From positions 2,690,001 through 2,754,000 of the forward strand of contig NC_021184.1 of the NCBI RefSeq assembly GCF_000233715.2: DNA of 64,000 nt, written 5' to 3'. Below are positions 9,374 through 17,590 of this stretch, in pieces. A program made the position numbers and the translations under genes. The stretch is from Desulfoscipio gibsoniae DSM 7213 (GTDB lineage: Bacteria; Bacillota; Desulfotomaculia; Desulfotomaculales; Desulfallaceae). The notes below the pieces were generated by a model. That model was given only the letters and a program-made list of their open reading frames with translations. It searched no databases and was not told where the DNA came from. The number at the start of each line of letters is the position of its first letter. Positions within the stretch are counted from its first letter, which is position 1.

Positions 9374-9991
9374 CTACAAGGCACTCCATAATTGTGCTTT
9401 TTTTAGGTCCTCAGGTGTGTTTAAATTTAAGAAAACCCTTTCCAGGTGTGGTTCCACGGACGACATTTCTTCTTCCTCAATGTACCTGACTCTAAAATCT
9501 TCATACAAGCGGGTTGTTTTATTCAACCCCTGGGTCAAGCGCTGTTCAATAATTTCAATGCACCCCTTGCCGTATATTGTACACAGCGGCTCGGGATATC
9601 CCCGGTAGCGGGGCACCACAACATCATAATCCGGTGCGTACCGGATCATTAAACGGATCAGCGGAGCACTGATAAACGGCATATCGCAAGCCGTCACCAG
9701 CACCCATGGGTGGGCGGCCCGCACAAGTCCGGCGTGAATGCCACTCAACGGGCCATGGCCGGGCATAATATCTTTGGTGGTTTTATCCCCATACTTGGCA
9801 TACATTTCAGGGCGGTCGGTCACTATCAGTATTTCATCCACCAGCGTTCTTAAAACACCGGTAATGCGCTCTATTATGTAATACTGCCCCACTTTCAGCA
9901 GTGCCTTGTCGGTACCCATACGGGCGCTTTTACCGCCCGCCAGTATTGCCGCAGAGATACCTGTCGCTTGATGTAACAACGGGATGCCCAA
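9374..9991 (-). CDS. mobA: Molybdenum cofactor guanylyltransferase
   Basis: 205 residues. Transfers GMP to molybdopterin to make the dinucleotide cofactor of molybdenum/tungsten oxidoreductases. The nucleotidyltransferase signature LAGGKSARMGTDKALL is near residue 18, and the metal-binding TACDMPF near 100 is intact. Flanked by gaps of more than 100 bp, so probably monocistronic. It implies that the cell makes at least one MGD-type molybdo- or tungstoenzyme. Confidence 0.92.
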   Translation of the reverse strand: MGIPLLHQATGISAAILAGGKSARMGTDKALLKVGQYYIIERITGVLRTLVDEILIVTDRPEMYAKYGDKTTKDIMPGHGPLSGIHAGLVRAAHPWVLVTACDMPFISAPLIRLMIRYAPDYDVVVPRYRGYPEPLCTIYGKGCIEIIEQRLTQGLNKTTRLYEDFRVRYIEEEEMSSVEPHLERVFLNLNTPEDLKKAQLWSAL

Positions 9992-10280
9992 CTCCTATCA
10001 GTAATAATTATCGCTGTTTTAATACATTATAATCTGTACTTTGGTGTATTGCTGACTGAGCTTGCAGTACAAAAGCAAATAAGATTAAAATAACACTATA
10101 CAATTTATTCTACATATTATCGCAATTACCCTTTCATTTTCAATTTTCAGACTGGACTCTATAAATTTAATGAGAAAATGGTTACCAATGCTTTAAAATT
10201 ATGGAGCATGCTGATGATTGAAAAATCTATTTTCATGAGAAGGTTATGATTAAATAATCATGGTTGTTAGGCAACAAAAA
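9992..10280. other. Intergenic region between mobA and the fmdB-like gene
   Basis: About 290 bp, AT-rich. The left part should hold the mobA promoter (a TATAAT on the minus strand near 10028). Bases 10213-10262 resemble 42119-42170 at roughly three quarters of positions, suggesting a degenerate dispersed repeat. No gene seen. Confidence 0.5.
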
Positions 10281-10297
10281 ACCGGCCCACGGCCGGT
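10281..10297 (-). terminator. Rho-independent terminator after the fmdB-like gene
   Basis: ACCGGCC/GGCCGGT stem with a 3-nt loop, extendable by AT pairs to about 9 bp, followed on the minus strand by TTTTT. It lies 13 bp past the stop of the zinc-ribbon gene. Confidence 0.85.
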
Positions 10298-10309
10298 TTA
10301 TTATATTCC

Positions 10310-10510
10310 TCAGCCACCGCCAAATCCACCGCCGGTGGTCGGCATATCACAACCGCCACCGCCGCCGGTTCGCACTGCACAGCCCGTGAACAGTTGCTCC
10401 ACTTTTTTACCGGCGCAGTTGGGGCAGGTAACCTTATCTTTATCACTGATACTCACCAGCACGGTGAATTTGTGCCCGCACTGGGCACAGCGAAAATCAT
10501 AGGTAGGCAT
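10310..10510 (-). CDS. FmdB family zinc-ribbon protein
   Basis: 66 residues. MPTYDFRCAQCGHKF with CxxC at 8-11 and a second CxxC (CPNC) near 33-36 is the FmdB/CxxC_CxxC_SSSS regulatory-type zinc ribbon. The C-terminal third is Gly-rich (GGGGG and GGGFGGG) with an extra pair of Cys. Good Shine-Dalgarno. Its role is unknown; the family name comes from a putative regulator of formamidase/acetamidase genes. Transcribed after the ferredoxin gene and ended by a terminator. Confidence 0.85.
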   Translation of the reverse strand: MPTYDFRCAQCGHKFTVLVSISDKDKVTCPNCAGKKVEQLFTGCAVRTGGGGGCDMPTTGGGFGGG

Positions 10511-10562
10511 TTTAAATCCTCCTCCGGCGAAAATACATTACTGTAATGTCGGTATTAATAGT

Positions 10563-10733
10563 TTAAATAGTAATTGCCCCGTTGGGGCAGGCAAATACAC
10601 ACTCCTCGCACTCATCACACAGCATGCTGTCCACACTGGCTGTTTTGACCAGCACAGCTATAGCCCCATGGGGGCACATCTGCGCACACACCCCGCACCC
10701 GATGCACAAAGCCTTGATAACCCTGGCAGCCAT
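10563..10733 (-). CDS. Small 2[4Fe-4S] ferredoxin
   Basis: 56 residues, too short for a usual ORF cut-off, beginning MAARVIKALCIGCGVCAQMC. Two complete CxxCxxCxxxCP motifs are present (the second is CDECEECVFACP), so it should carry two [4Fe-4S] clusters as a cytoplasmic electron carrier. Start ATG is preceded by AAAGGAG at good spacing. It sits between the triple-HTH regulator and the FmdB-like gene on the same strand. Confidence 0.92.
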   Translation of the reverse strand: MAARVIKALCIGCGVCAQMCPHGAIAVLVKTASVDSMLCDECEECVFACPNGAITI

Positions 10734-10830
10734 ACAATTACTCCTTTACCTTCTATATGACTATATTTTAATATATAGATGTTTATTTTGACAAGTAGCT
10801 AATTAGGCAATGAGCAAGAATGCTGCGTGA

Positions 10831-11601
10831 TCAGGAGATTTCTGATCTTTTGAACAGCTGGATAAAATTTAAAATAAACTGCAATTCCTTTTCATTGAGA
10901 TTGCACACCAGATTTAAAATTGCCTGTACATTGGGATGCATCAGTAGTTCCCGCAGTTCCGGGTTCATTAAGCTTAACATTTGGTCCACTGCACCAGGCT
11001 CCATGATAAAGTAACATGGGGAAACCCCCATTACTTCGGATAGTTTTTCCAGCGTTTTTAAAGAAGGCTGTACTTTGCCGTGTTCTATTTGGCCGATGAG
11101 ACCTGCGGTAACCCCGGCCAGATTGGCCAGCTGGGCCTGGGTGAGACCGTATTCCTCCCGCAGCGCCTTTAATTTGTGACCCAGTGAGCCCTCCTGCCCC
11201 ATAATGGAAGACACGGACACCTCCAGGCCCTCGGCGATGCGTTTTAAGGTGCTCAGGGCGGGGAAAACAGCACCCCTTTCTATTTCACTCAAATAAGAAA
11301 GGGATATTTCCGCACGCTGGGCTAAATCCTGCAGGGATAAATTTTTTTCCGAACGCAGCAGTCGAATTTTATCCCCCATGGATAGTCCCGTATCGGTAAC
11401 ATCCCCTTTAATTAGCTGAGTTTTGGATACATTCAGGGCAGCGGCAAGTTTATCAATAGTTTTAAGAGAAGGTCTCTTGGAACCCCTCTCTATTTCGCTG
11501 AGATACGAAAGGGACAGATTGGCCCGTTTGGCTAAATCTTGCAGTGTGTAGCCACGTTCTTCCCGCAATGCCCGAATTTGTTCGCCTCTCACTATCATCA
11601 T
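10831..11601 (-). CDS. Transcriptional regulator with three tandem XRE helix-turn-helix domains
   Basis: About 256 residues. Three XRE/HTH_3 domains follow each other (about residues 5-60, 72-128 and 140-196); the first two share LSLSYLSEIERG in the recognition region and the third has VTAGLIGQIEHG. The last 60 residues are helical and rich in Leu (NLNEKELQFILNFIQLF), a likely oligomerisation tail. The frame opens with a GTG six bases further upstream, but GGGAG overlaps that GTG and suits the ATG at 11601 (or 11598). The promoter region carries repeated ATTAGT half-sites, which suggests autoregulation. Target genes are unknown; nearest candidates are the downstream ferredoxin and divergent-side ablB. 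Confidence 0.9.
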   Translation of the reverse strand: MMIVRGEQIRALREERGYTLQDLAKRANLSLSYLSEIERGSKRPSLKTIDKLAAALNVSKTQLIKGDVTDTGLSMGDKIRLLRSEKNLSLQDLAQRAEISLSYLSEIERGAVFPALSTLKRIAEGLEVSVSSIMGQEGSLGHKLKALREEYGLTQAQLANLAGVTAGLIGQIEHGKVQPSLKTLEKLSEVMGVSPCYFIMEPGAVDQMLSLMNPELRELLMHPNVQAILNLVCNLNEKELQFILNFIQLFKRSEIS

Positions 11602-11613
11602 AGACACTCCCGT

Positions 11614-11633
11614 ATTAGTGCAAATTAGTACAA
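11614..11633. promoter_or_regulatory. Tandem 10-bp operator-like repeat in the leader of the triple-HTH gene
   Basis: ATTAGTGCAA and ATTAGTACAA lie directly head to tail, one helical turn apart, 10-30 bp upstream of the start codon. Further ATTAGT half-sites are at 11655-11660 and 11690-11698. Direct (not inverted) repeats fit a protein with tandem DNA-binding domains. Binding is inferred. Confidence 0.55.
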
Positions 11634-11669
11634 TTATCTCTATATAAAGGCAACATTAGTATTACTATT

Positions 11670-11698
11670 ATCCTACTATAATACAGCTAATTAGTCAA
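11670..11698 (-). promoter_or_regulatory. Sigma-A type promoter of the triple-HTH regulator
   Basis: On the minus strand TTGACT (11693-11698), 17-bp spacer, TAGGAT (11670-11675). The -35 overlaps an ATTAGTCAA half-site, consistent with autorepression. Confidence 0.6.
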
Positions 11699-11738
11699 TC
11701 TGCACGGGAGAAGGTATCTTTTGTTGTTGCGGTTATTG

Positions 11739-12593
11739 TTAGCAGCAATATTTGACCCAGATATTCATATCCTCATAACCCCCACTGATGTGACAGTTAT
11801 TGATCAGCGTACCCCTGAACCGGTAGCCCAGCCGGTGGAATACCAGGTTCATACCGTAGGAGGAAGCCCTGGCCAGACTATACAGGCATTTTATTCCCTT
11901 GCCCAAGCACTCCTTTTCCAGTTCACTAATTATACCAAGCATAAAACCGGCACCACGGCTGGCCGGTAATGTGGCACAGTTGGTAATTTCCGCATTGCCG
12001 TTGGTCCAGTTTACTTCGGCCGCAGCCACGCTTACTATGCTCTGCCCGTGTTTTACCGCTTTGAATAGTGCGGTTTTGCCCAGAACGGCGGTCAGGTAAT
12101 CGGGTTGATCTACCGGGCTGGGATAAGTGGCAAACACTTGTTTAAATACGCTGGTTAAGGCGGGTATGTCCCGGGTGGATGGAGTGCAAAACTTGTGGTC
12201 GGGCGGCAAAGGAGCGGGGTTTTGTTTTGACCGGCCGGTAATGTGTTGGATTTGCTCCAGGTATTTGTGCAGACTGGCGCTGCGGGCCCGGCGGTCGTCC
12301 AGGTAAGCTGTGAGAAAATATGCCGTGCATCCATTAAGATAGCCGTCAATCCAACCTTCCATGGCAAATCCCTGCCTTTTTAAATCATAATAGTGCTCTT
12401 CCCGGGCTGGAAAAATAATTTTTTCCAGCCCGTAAGCAGTGCAGGTGTCGGTAATAAACCGGGTCAGTGACCCGGCATTGCCGTATGCATAGTCACTGAC
12501 CCAGGCTCGCTTGCTGAAGTCGTCTATAAGCATATTAACGGTAAAATCTTTACTTTCTTTAAAAATAACAGGTTGCTTTTGCGGCGCAAACAT
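11739..12593 (-). CDS. ablB: Putative beta-lysine N-acetyltransferase AblB
   Basis: 284 residues. The C-terminal half is a GNAT acetyltransferase fold (acetyl-CoA loop region around ATLPASRGAGFMLGII); the N-terminal region with AREEHYYDLKRQGFAMEGWIDGYLNG matches AblB. It acetylates beta-lysine at N6 to give N-epsilon-acetyl-beta-lysine, a compatible solute. It follows ablA on the same strand after about 230 bp. The pairing with lysine 2,3-aminomutase strongly supports the call over a generic GNAT. Confidence 0.9.
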   Translation of the reverse strand: MFAPQKQPVIFKESKDFTVNMLIDDFSKRAWVSDYAYGNAGSLTRFITDTCTAYGLEKIIFPAREEHYYDLKRQGFAMEGWIDGYLNGCTAYFLTAYLDDRRARSASLHKYLEQIQHITGRSKQNPAPLPPDHKFCTPSTRDIPALTSVFKQVFATYPSPVDQPDYLTAVLGKTALFKAVKHGQSIVSVAAAEVNWTNGNAEITNCATLPASRGAGFMLGIISELEKECLGKGIKCLYSLARASSYGMNLVFHRLGYRFRGTLINNCHISGGYEDMNIWVKYCC

Positions 12594-12659
12594 TTATAAC
12601 CTCCCAGCTCAATTATCAAAATCTAATGGCACTTTTCAAGTAAATTACATATAATAGTC

Positions 12660-12800
12660 TAATCCTAATAAAGTCTGTTCGAATAGTCCGCACGAAATCC
12701 ATTTCGATTTTCTTCGTTGGCTCGGCTTCTGCGGTACGCACTTGTTTTTGAATAAGCTCCGTTTCCAAAGCCTACATTTTCAAACAAGCTCTAATAGTTA
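12660..12800. other. ablA-ablB spacer with palindromic, possibly ex-coding sequence
   Basis: The 229-bp spacer holds an CGAAAT/ATTTCG hairpin (12698-12711) and, on the minus strand, a stretch free of stop codons in two frames across about 100 bp with codon-like composition. It may be a dispersed repeat or a gene remnant. No start codon with a ribosome binding site was found. Confidence 0.35.
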
Positions 12801-12822
12801 AACGGTAATCTAATCCAAATAG

Positions 12823-14049
12823 TTAGCCGGCAACTTTTTTAGCAGGATGGATTTTCATGACCACTTCCCGGTCTTTCATCAACCCGGCCGGTCCAAGGCT
12901 GGTCTTCCCCTTTTGCTTCCGGCATTCTTCACACTGGCAATCCCCTTTATGATACGCTGCCGGTTCGGTATAGGAATATATATTACCTTCAAAATTGCGC
13001 AATACCACTTGGTCATCCGAGCGGGATATCAGGTACTGGGGCAGCACGGGAATTTTGCCTCCACCCCCCGGCGCGTCTATAACATAGGTAGGTACGGCCA
13101 AACCGGTGGTATGTCCCCGCAGGTTTTCCATGATTTCGATGCCCTTGCCCACCGAAGTACGGAAATGTCCTATGCCCCTGGACAAATCGCACTGGTACAA
13201 GTAGTAAGGCCTCACACGAATGGTCATTAGTTTTTGCAGCAACCTTTTCATTAAGTTGGGGCAGTCATTGACTCCCCTCAGCAATACCGACTGGTTGCCC
13301 AGCGGTATGCCGGCGTTGGCCAGGCGCTCGCAGGCTTCCCTGGACTGGGGAGTGATTTCCTTGGGATGATTAAAGTGGGTATTAATCCACAGCGGGTGGT
13401 ATTTTTTCAGCATATTGCATAGCTCGGGGGTGATCCTTTGGGGCAGCACCACCGGCATCCTGGTACCAATACGGATAATTTCCACATGCTTGATGGCCCT
13501 GAGCCTGCTGATGATGTATTCCAGATTGTCATCAGACAAAGTCAGGGGATCTCCGCCCGAAATCAACACATCCCGCACTTTTTTATTATTCTGGATATAA
13601 GCAATAGCCCTGTCCACCTGGGCTTTGGGTAGTGCCCGGTCATTACCCCCGGCCATCCGCCGCCGCGTGCAGTGACGGCAGTACATGGAGCACTGATCGG
13701 TTACCAGAAGGAGCACCCGATCAGGATAGCGGTGGGTGATGCCGGGTACCGGCGAATCCACGTCCTCGTGCAGCGGATCGCTCATATCAGCATCATCATG
13801 GTTAAGCTCGTCAACCACTGGCACAGCCTGCCGCCTGATTGGACAATCCTTGCTGCCGGGATCCATCAAGCTTGCATAATACGGGGTAATAGCCATGCGA
13901 AAGCACTTTAGACAGCGATTGATCTCATCTGCTTCACCATCCGTTATTTTCAACACCTGCCGCAGCTTTTCCACGCTGGTAATCCGGTTGCGCAGCTGCC
14001 AGCGCCAGTCGTTCCAATCCTCAGGTGCTACATCTTTATAAATAACCAT
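12823..14049 (-). CDS. ablA: Lysine 2,3-aminomutase
   Basis: 408 residues, the normal KamA/AblA length. Radical-SAM, PLP-dependent conversion of L-alpha-lysine to L-beta-lysine. The cluster motif CSMYCRHC (CxxxCxxC) is near residue 137, the PLP lysine is in APGGGGKIP near 339, and Cys residues of the C-terminal zinc site (CQCEEC) are present. The partner ablB downstream marks the osmolyte pathway rather than lysine fermentation. Preceded by AGGAGGTA; a copy of the GGGGTCAGGC dispersed repeat (14062-14087) lies just upstream of the ribosome binding site. Confidence 0.96.
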   Translation of the reverse strand: MVIYKDVAPEDWNDWRWQLRNRITSVEKLRQVLKITDGEADEINRCLKCFRMAITPYYASLMDPGSKDCPIRRQAVPVVDELNHDDADMSDPLHEDVDSPVPGITHRYPDRVLLLVTDQCSMYCRHCTRRRMAGGNDRALPKAQVDRAIAYIQNNKKVRDVLISGGDPLTLSDDNLEYIISRLRAIKHVEIIRIGTRMPVVLPQRITPELCNMLKKYHPLWINTHFNHPKEITPQSREACERLANAGIPLGNQSVLLRGVNDCPNLMKRLLQKLMTIRVRPYYLYQCDLSRGIGHFRTSVGKGIEIMENLRGHTTGLAVPTYVIDAPGGGGKIPVLPQYLISRSDDQVVLRNFEGNIYSYTEPAAYHKGDCQCEECRKQKGKTSLGPAGLMKDREVVMKIHPAKKVAG

Positions 14050-14554
14050 AAATACCTCCTTGGGGTCAGGCTTTAACTTTTTTAAACTAACTATATTATC
14101 CAGATAAACAGATAACTAGAAATTATACTCTAGCAGACATGCATATATGGTTAATTCCTTATCGTCAGCTATAGCCTGCCTATCCAGTATTACCAAATTG
14201 CATATACCTCACTTACGCATACATAGAGGTCAAATTCGGTAATTGGAAGATTAAATGTATAACGTAAATACAGCGGAGATCACACAATAAAATAACGATT
14301 CTCAAATAATCTAAGTATTTTTCACTGTTTTAAGTTACTATGTAACCCAGGCCCGGTTCATAGTTTAACATTTACGAATTTACGATTAGGTGACAACTTA
14401 TTATATCTATATGAGTTGCCATAATGCAAATGGAAAATCCCTATATATTACAGCATTTAGTTGCCTTTAATAGTGTAGCCTTAAATATCCTTTATCTAAC
14501 GGCAACTAACGGCAACTAAATGCCTTATTCTAATAATATAATACCTCTGTCACT
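14050..14554. other. 505-bp AT-rich region upstream of ablA with GGCAACT repeats
   Basis: No gene is visible. A perfect 13-bp inverted repeat (14453-14465 and 14511-14523) flanks a tandem TAACGGCAAC duplication (14497-14516); further GGCAACT/AGTTGCC sites occur near 14414. The ablA promoter and any osmotic control sites should be here. A dispersed-repeat copy occupies 14062-14087. Confidence 0.6.
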
Positions 14555-16276
14555 TCATTTAGGTAATAAGGTAACCTCCATGCTCCGGGCCGCTATTTCA
14601 CGAAATACCGGCGCAGCTGTGTCACCGCCGCTTTTGCCGCCCTGCACCAGCACGGTGATGATATACCGTGGGCTGTCGGCAGGCACGTAACCGGTAAACC
14701 AGGCATCCACCTTATCATCGTCATACCCGTCTACCTGGGCTGAGCCCGTTTTACCAGCACTCCCAACACCTGGTAGAAAAGCTTTTTGCCCCACACCCGA
14801 TTCAGTAACCCCGCGCAATAATGCCTGCAGTTGGACGGCCGTAGCAGGAGAAATCGCCTGTTCCGGCCGGCCGGCGCTATATTGCTGCACCAGGCGGCCA
14901 CTGTGATCGCTCAAACCGGTTACCAAACGTGGTGTATAGTATATGCCGCCACTGGCTATAGTGTTCATCATCGCCGTTACCTGCACGGGCGTAACCAGCA
15001 CCGGACCCTGGCCGACACTGCAGTTGGCCAAGCTATACGGCTCAGCAATCAGCGACAAATCCTGTCTGGTGTCAGCCGGTACAGGGTAACCGGTTATTTT
15101 TTGTTTATCCAGCCCAAGGATTGCGGCATATTTGATGATAGCATCGGCACCCAGTTGTTGCCCGATTTCCACAAAGGTAGGGTTACAGGACTCGGCAAAG
15201 GCCTGCTCAAAACTTATGAGGCCATGCCCTGCAGCGTTCCAGCAGCGTACCGGCCGGGCAGCAGCACCGGCGCAGTTAAAAACAGTGGCCGGTTGCACCA
15301 AGCCCTCTTCCAAGGCGGCTGCGGCCAGCACTACTTTAAAGATTGAGCCGGGCTGGAACAACGCTGTGCAGTGATTTACAAACAACTCCCCGGGCATTTC
15401 GTCTATCGTAGACACCGCCTGAAAAAACTCGGGATGATAGCCGGGCCGGCTGGCCATAGCCAGTATATCACCGGTACCTGCCTGCATCACCACCACCGCC
15501 CCGGTGGCAATTTGCTCATCCATGACGTCCTCCACAATGCGCTGTATGTTCCCGTCAATGGTAGTAACTACGTTCAGGCGACCGGGGTCACTGTCCGAGC
15601 TTTCCACCAACAGCCCCGGTCCTTCGATTACCCTGCCCAGGGCATCTACCGGCACCCTGGCCCAGCGCTTGGCCAGAGTTCCCTTCAGCTGCTGTTCATA
15701 GAAATACTCCAGGCCGGACTGGCCCACCCAGTCACCCAACAGATACGCCTTACTGCCCGCGCCTTGCATTTGCTCAAACTGCTCCCGGCTGGATATTTTA
15801 CCAATGTGCCCGGTTATGTGCACAGCCAGCGGCTTATCGCTATAACGCTGGTATACCGGCAGTAAATATACCCCCGGCAAATCAGTATTTTGTAACTCTG
15901 CACAGGTGCCGGCACCCAGCGTTCTGTCAATATAAAAAGCGCCCCGCTGCGCCCGGTCTTTCAACTGGTTTACGTTAACATTTAAAATATCAGCCAGCTG
16001 CTGTAAACAGTGTTCTTTTTCATCCATCAGCGCGGGGATAACCGCCACTCGATTGGCATAGTAACCACCGGTCAGAGAAAGTCCCTGCCGGTCAGTTATT
16101 TCCCCCCGGGCAAATTGTTCCAGGGCTATTCCCTGGCTCCCTATTTGGAAGGCTTGCCGGGCATATTTATAGCCCTGGGCCAGCTGTATTTGATAAAGGT
16201 GAGCTAAAACCAGCCCAAAGGCCAGCACGATAAGCCAAAAGGAAGCTACCATACGGCGCCGGCGTTTCGGCAGCAA
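14555..16276 (-). CDS. Class B penicillin-binding protein (FtsI/PBP2/SpoVD-type transpeptidase)
   Basis: 573 residues. Short cytoplasmic Arg-rich N-terminus, one membrane anchor (about 10-31), dimerisation domain, then the transpeptidase with SIFK (Ser311), SCN (363-365) and KTGS (509-512), all three catalytic motifs intact. It cross-links peptidoglycan outside the membrane. No PASTA domains, so it is not a canonical SpoVD/PBP2x. The TTG at 16276 has GGGG 8-9 bases upstream, but that Shine-Dalgarno is the 3' arm of a strong hairpin; ATG at 16252 is the alternative. It follows the U32 gene. Confidence 0.92.
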   Translation of the reverse strand: MLPKRRRRMVASFWLIVLAFGLVLAHLYQIQLAQGYKYARQAFQIGSQGIALEQFARGEITDRQGLSLTGGYYANRVAVIPALMDEKEHCLQQLADILNVNVNQLKDRAQRGAFYIDRTLGAGTCAELQNTDLPGVYLLPVYQRYSDKPLAVHITGHIGKISSREQFEQMQGAGSKAYLLGDWVGQSGLEYFYEQQLKGTLAKRWARVPVDALGRVIEGPGLLVESSDSDPGRLNVVTTIDGNIQRIVEDVMDEQIATGAVVVMQAGTGDILAMASRPGYHPEFFQAVSTIDEMPGELFVNHCTALFQPGSIFKVVLAAAALEEGLVQPATVFNCAGAAARPVRCWNAAGHGLISFEQAFAESCNPTFVEIGQQLGADAIIKYAAILGLDKQKITGYPVPADTRQDLSLIAEPYSLANCSVGQGPVLVTPVQVTAMMNTIASGGIYYTPRLVTGLSDHSGRLVQQYSAGRPEQAISPATAVQLQALLRGVTESGVGQKAFLPGVGSAGKTGSAQVDGYDDDKVDAWFTGYVPADSPRYIITVLVQGGKSGGDTAAPVFREIAARSMEVTLLPK

Positions 16277-16280
16277 AAAT

Positions 16281-16339
16281 AAAACCCCTTTCCAAGAAGC
16301 ACCATTATTAATATGGTGACCCTTGGTACAGGGGTTTTA
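16281..16339 (-). terminator. Long imperfect hairpin covering the U32 stop codon and the PBP ribosome binding site
   Basis: AAAACCCCT pairs with AGGGGTTTT, CCAAG with CTTGG and CACCAT with ATGGTG, with small internal loops. On the minus strand it ends in TTTTATTTTTG, so it could terminate transcription; its 3' arm also contains the GGGG that would serve the TTG start of the PBP gene. Confidence 0.65.
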
Positions 16340-17569
16340 TACATGTTCCGCCCGGCGCAGCAGCGACATTTGTGGTAACGGGCGCGGCCAGGGTAGGTAT
16401 ACCGTCTGGCGCGGGTGCGGTGCCGCTTCCAGGGAATTTCCTTCCAGATCAATAATCTCAGTTACTTCCAGGGCGAATGTTTCCCGCCCCGGGGTCAGAA
16501 TTTCCAGCGTCTCCCCCCGCATAAACCGGTTGCGCTGCTCCAACAGCAGCACACTTCGCTGTTCGTCATAGCCCAGCACCACGCCCACAAATGTATACGG
16601 GCGCTGGTAGATGGAATAAACAGGCGGGGTTTCCCCCGGCCGGATGCCGGTTATAAAACCGGTGGTATATTCACGGTTGCTTACTTTGCTTATTTCCTCC
16701 AGCCATTCGGGTCGAACGCAATAATTATCCGGGTCTGCCCAGTAGGCGTCCAGCGCCTGGCGATAGACTCTAGTGATGGTGGCTACATAGTGAATGCTTT
16801 TCACCCGACCCTCAATTTTAAAGGACGTTACTCCGGCCTCAACCAGACCGGGTAGGTGTTCCAGCAGGCAGAGGTCCCGTGAACTCAGTATATAAGTACC
16901 CCGGTCGTCCTCCATGACCGGAAAATATTCCCCCGGTCTCTTTTCCTCCACCAGTTGGTATTTCCAGCGGCAGGACTGGGCACAATCTCCCTGGTTGGCG
17001 CCTCTGCCCGTCATGTAATTGCTCAGCAGGCAGCGCCCCGAGTAGGAAACACACATGGCCCCGTGCACAAAGACCTCCAATTCCACACCGGTATGGCTGC
17101 CTATGGTTTTAATTTCCTCCAGGCTAAGCTCTCGCGCCAGCACGATACGTTCTGCCCCCAACTCTTCCCATAACCGGGCGCTGCGCCAGTTGGTAGTATT
17201 GGCCTGGGTGCTGATATGTATCTTTAAGTTCGGTGCCAGTTCCCGCACCAGGGACAGCACTCCCGGGTCGGATACAATAACCGCGTCCACTCCCAGGCCG
17301 GCCAGTTCACTTATGTATGTGGGCAGGGCCTCTATATCGCGGTTATGAGCAAAAATATTCAAGGCAACGTAAACCCTTACCCCCTGGCTATGGGCATATT
17401 TCACCGCCCTGGCCATAGAGGTTAGGTCAAAGGTAGCCGCGGCCGTCCGCAGGCCAAACCCCGTACCCCCCAGGTAAACGGCATCGGCCCCGTAAGCTAT
17501 GGCAAATTTAAGTTTTTCAGGGCTGCCCGCCGGTGCCAGTATTTCAGGTTTTATCAAACTGCCAACCAA
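16337..17569 (-). CDS. U32 family peptidase-like protein (TrhP/YrrO type)
   Basis: 410 residues. The U32 signature is intact: ELEVFVHGAMCVSYSGRCLL with later CAQSCRW, giving the Cys ligands for an Fe-S cluster. N-terminal TIM-barrel start ILAPAGSPEKLKFAIAYGAD. Members of this group act in prephenate-dependent 5-hydroxyuridine formation at tRNA U34 (TrhP) rather than as proteases. Conserved neighbour of mltG in Firmicutes. Starts with TTG after a GGGGATGATGG purine run. Confidence 0.9.
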   Translation of the reverse strand: MVGSLIKPEILAPAGSPEKLKFAIAYGADAVYLGGTGFGLRTAAATFDLTSMARAVKYAHSQGVRVYVALNIFAHNRDIEALPTYISELAGLGVDAVIVSDPGVLSLVRELAPNLKIHISTQANTTNWRSARLWEELGAERIVLARELSLEEIKTIGSHTGVELEVFVHGAMCVSYSGRCLLSNYMTGRGANQGDCAQSCRWKYQLVEEKRPGEYFPVMEDDRGTYILSSRDLCLLEHLPGLVEAGVTSFKIEGRVKSIHYVATITRVYRQALDAYWADPDNYCVRPEWLEEISKVSNREYTTGFITGIRPGETPPVYSIYQRPYTFVGVVLGYDEQRSVLLLEQRNRFMRGETLEILTPGRETFALEVTEIIDLEGNSLEAAPHPRQTVYLPWPRPLPQMSLLRRAEHV

Positions 17570-17590
17570 ACCATCATCCCCATTTTTTAT

